In this document: piece by piece, positions 13,266-14,298 of the stretch
Position numbering within the stretch: the first letter of the stretch is position 1
Layout: every line of letters starts with the position of its first letter
DNA from: Acanthaster planci
Taxonomy: Eukaryota; Echinodermata; Asteroidea; Valvatida; Acanthasteridae
Length of the DNA: 14,298 bases
Assembly: GCF_001949145.1 (NCBI RefSeq)
Contig: NW_019091426.1
Coordinates: forward strand, 715,552 to 729,849
Direction: 5' to 3'
Translations under genes and position numbers: made by a program
The notes under the pieces: model-generated
Told to the model about the DNA's origin: nothing
Database searches by the model: none
What the model saw: the letters and a program-made list of their open reading frames with translations, nothing else

Positions 13266-14298
13266 ACAATGTCCATTTTGATACAAGTTGCAAAGTATTT
13301 AATAGCTTTTCTGTATACATGTGACCCATAATGCTTTTTTGGTCACCATGTGATCAATGCAGGTATTATTCATTTACGTGTGTATTGTGTGTGTGATTGT
13401 GAATGTGTAACACTTTAACAGGCAAGAATGTTAGGGGCCATCCAAAACTTTCAATGTTTTTAAATTTCAATATATTTTTTCCAAATTTTTTTGACCCAAT
13501 CACCCACCCACCCACTTCCATTTTTTATTTTAATAACAAAAAAGTGATTTTGTCCTCCAATACTCAAACTCCCGGTCCAGCGCACTATGTAACATTGAAT
13601 GCACATACATGTACATGTTACTTGCACATGTAAAGTAAATACATTAATGTGTCTCTTCACGTGTGTGTCCAGTTCGTACATGTATGTTGCACCATGGTTG
13701 CACATGTCATGAAGTTCAGCTCAGTCGCATATCGTCCAGGCAAGTTGAAGGATCTTTCTTTGTTGTTTGTTGTTTTTTAAAACAAAAATGAATTTTGATT
13801 TTCACTTATCTTCCTTGGCCCACCCACCATTTCGAAAAAAAATCAAAATTTAAAAACATTGTAAATTTTGAATGGCCTCTTAGGCTTAAAAACATCTCCT
13901 TTGTGTTTTGGCTTTATGAACAACAAAGGCCTGATTGTCTCTGGACATAGAATTACACATTAGAAAAAAAGAGGCTTGATATTTTTAAATCAAAGGCACT
14001 GTTGCATCGTTTAACGGTAGGGCATGTAACTTTCAATATCCAAGAATTCACTCAATTAACCAGTTTTTATCAGTGAAGCTCTTTTTCCCAATCGTGTTTA
14101 TAATTCAACAGTAGCCAATTCCATGTTACTAAAAAGTCCGGTTGAATTGTTTTTGAAGATGGTTTAAAGTTTTTACTTTCTACCACTTTGGTATGTCATT
14201 ATATTTGATGAGTTACGTCAACTTCTGTGCCAATTTCCAGTTGGCCATCTGACAACGAAAATCCATTGGGTTAGATTCCTGAAGTACAAAGGGGTGGA
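13147..14298. repeat. Tandem ~1.3-kb duplication, right copy
   Basis: Second copy of the segment at 11839-12979, continuing to the window end. It differs by scattered substitutions, a shorter CCCA microsatellite (13501-13515) and an insertion of about 18 bp (TTTATGAACAACAAAGGC region near 13914-13931). Homology to the left copy ends at about 14291, seven bases before the window end. Confidence 0.92.
13434..13879. mobile_element. MITE with TTA target duplication, copy 2 (within the duplication)
   Basis: Same ends as the element at 12128-12585: GGGGCCATCCAAAA at the left and TTTTGAATGGCCTC at the right, flanked by TTA at 13431-13433 and 13880-13882. Because it sits at the same place in both duplicates, it was inserted before the duplication, or the two are alleles. 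446 bp. Confidence 0.68.

Overview
The window is animal nuclear DNA. Almost all its coding content is the last 13 exons of one plus-strand gene, VAC14, which encodes the HEAT-repeat scaffold of the PIKfyve/FIG4 complex that makes and turns over PI(3,5)P2 on endosomes and lysosomes. Joined, the exons give 1,683 nt (560 codons plus stop) with consistent phase at every junction. The protein aligns with remembered vertebrate VAC14 from its early-middle HEAT repeats to the C-terminus. The N-terminal exons and the promoter lie upstream of position 1. Compact introns (0.35-1.8 kb), frequent TACATGTA-type motifs, many MITEs and minisatellites, and signs of haplotype divergence suggest a marine invertebrate, perhaps a lancelet or another invertebrate deuterostome. 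That organism call is inference.

Layout. 1-143 is the tail of a repeat element. 206-10145 is VAC14 (exons here called A-M) with 12 introns. 10146-11396 is 3' UTR and intergenic DNA with no recognisable gene. 11397-14298 is repeat DNA: a minisatellite-bearing hAT-like element and a roughly 1.3-kb segment present twice in tandem, with a single N at the junction. Each copy of that segment contains a second, TTA-flanked MITE.

The main biological signal is the splicing architecture. Two of the 12 introns carry minor-spliceosome (U12) signals. Intron 4 is an AT-AC intron (ATATCCTT donor, TTCCTTGAC branch site, AC acceptor). Intron 10 is a GT-AG U12 intron (GTATCCTT donor, CTCCCTAAC branch site, no polypyrimidine tract). 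Introns 5 and 6 both need GC donors, so three consecutive introns (4-6) lack a GT donor. The short in-frame exon G (66 nt) follows a GC-donor intron and sits between two oppositely oriented copies of the same repeat element, an arrangement that could favour skipping or circular RNA.

The second signal is a dispersed repeat family: five copies with CAGTGTTG-type terminal inverted repeats and an internal array built from 12/24-bp modules. One copy has a near-perfect 8-bp target duplication. A cluster of decayed tRNA-like modules, all on the minus strand, fills intron 10, and a long near-palindrome lies in intron 11. No virus, toxin, CRISPR or bacterial system is seen.
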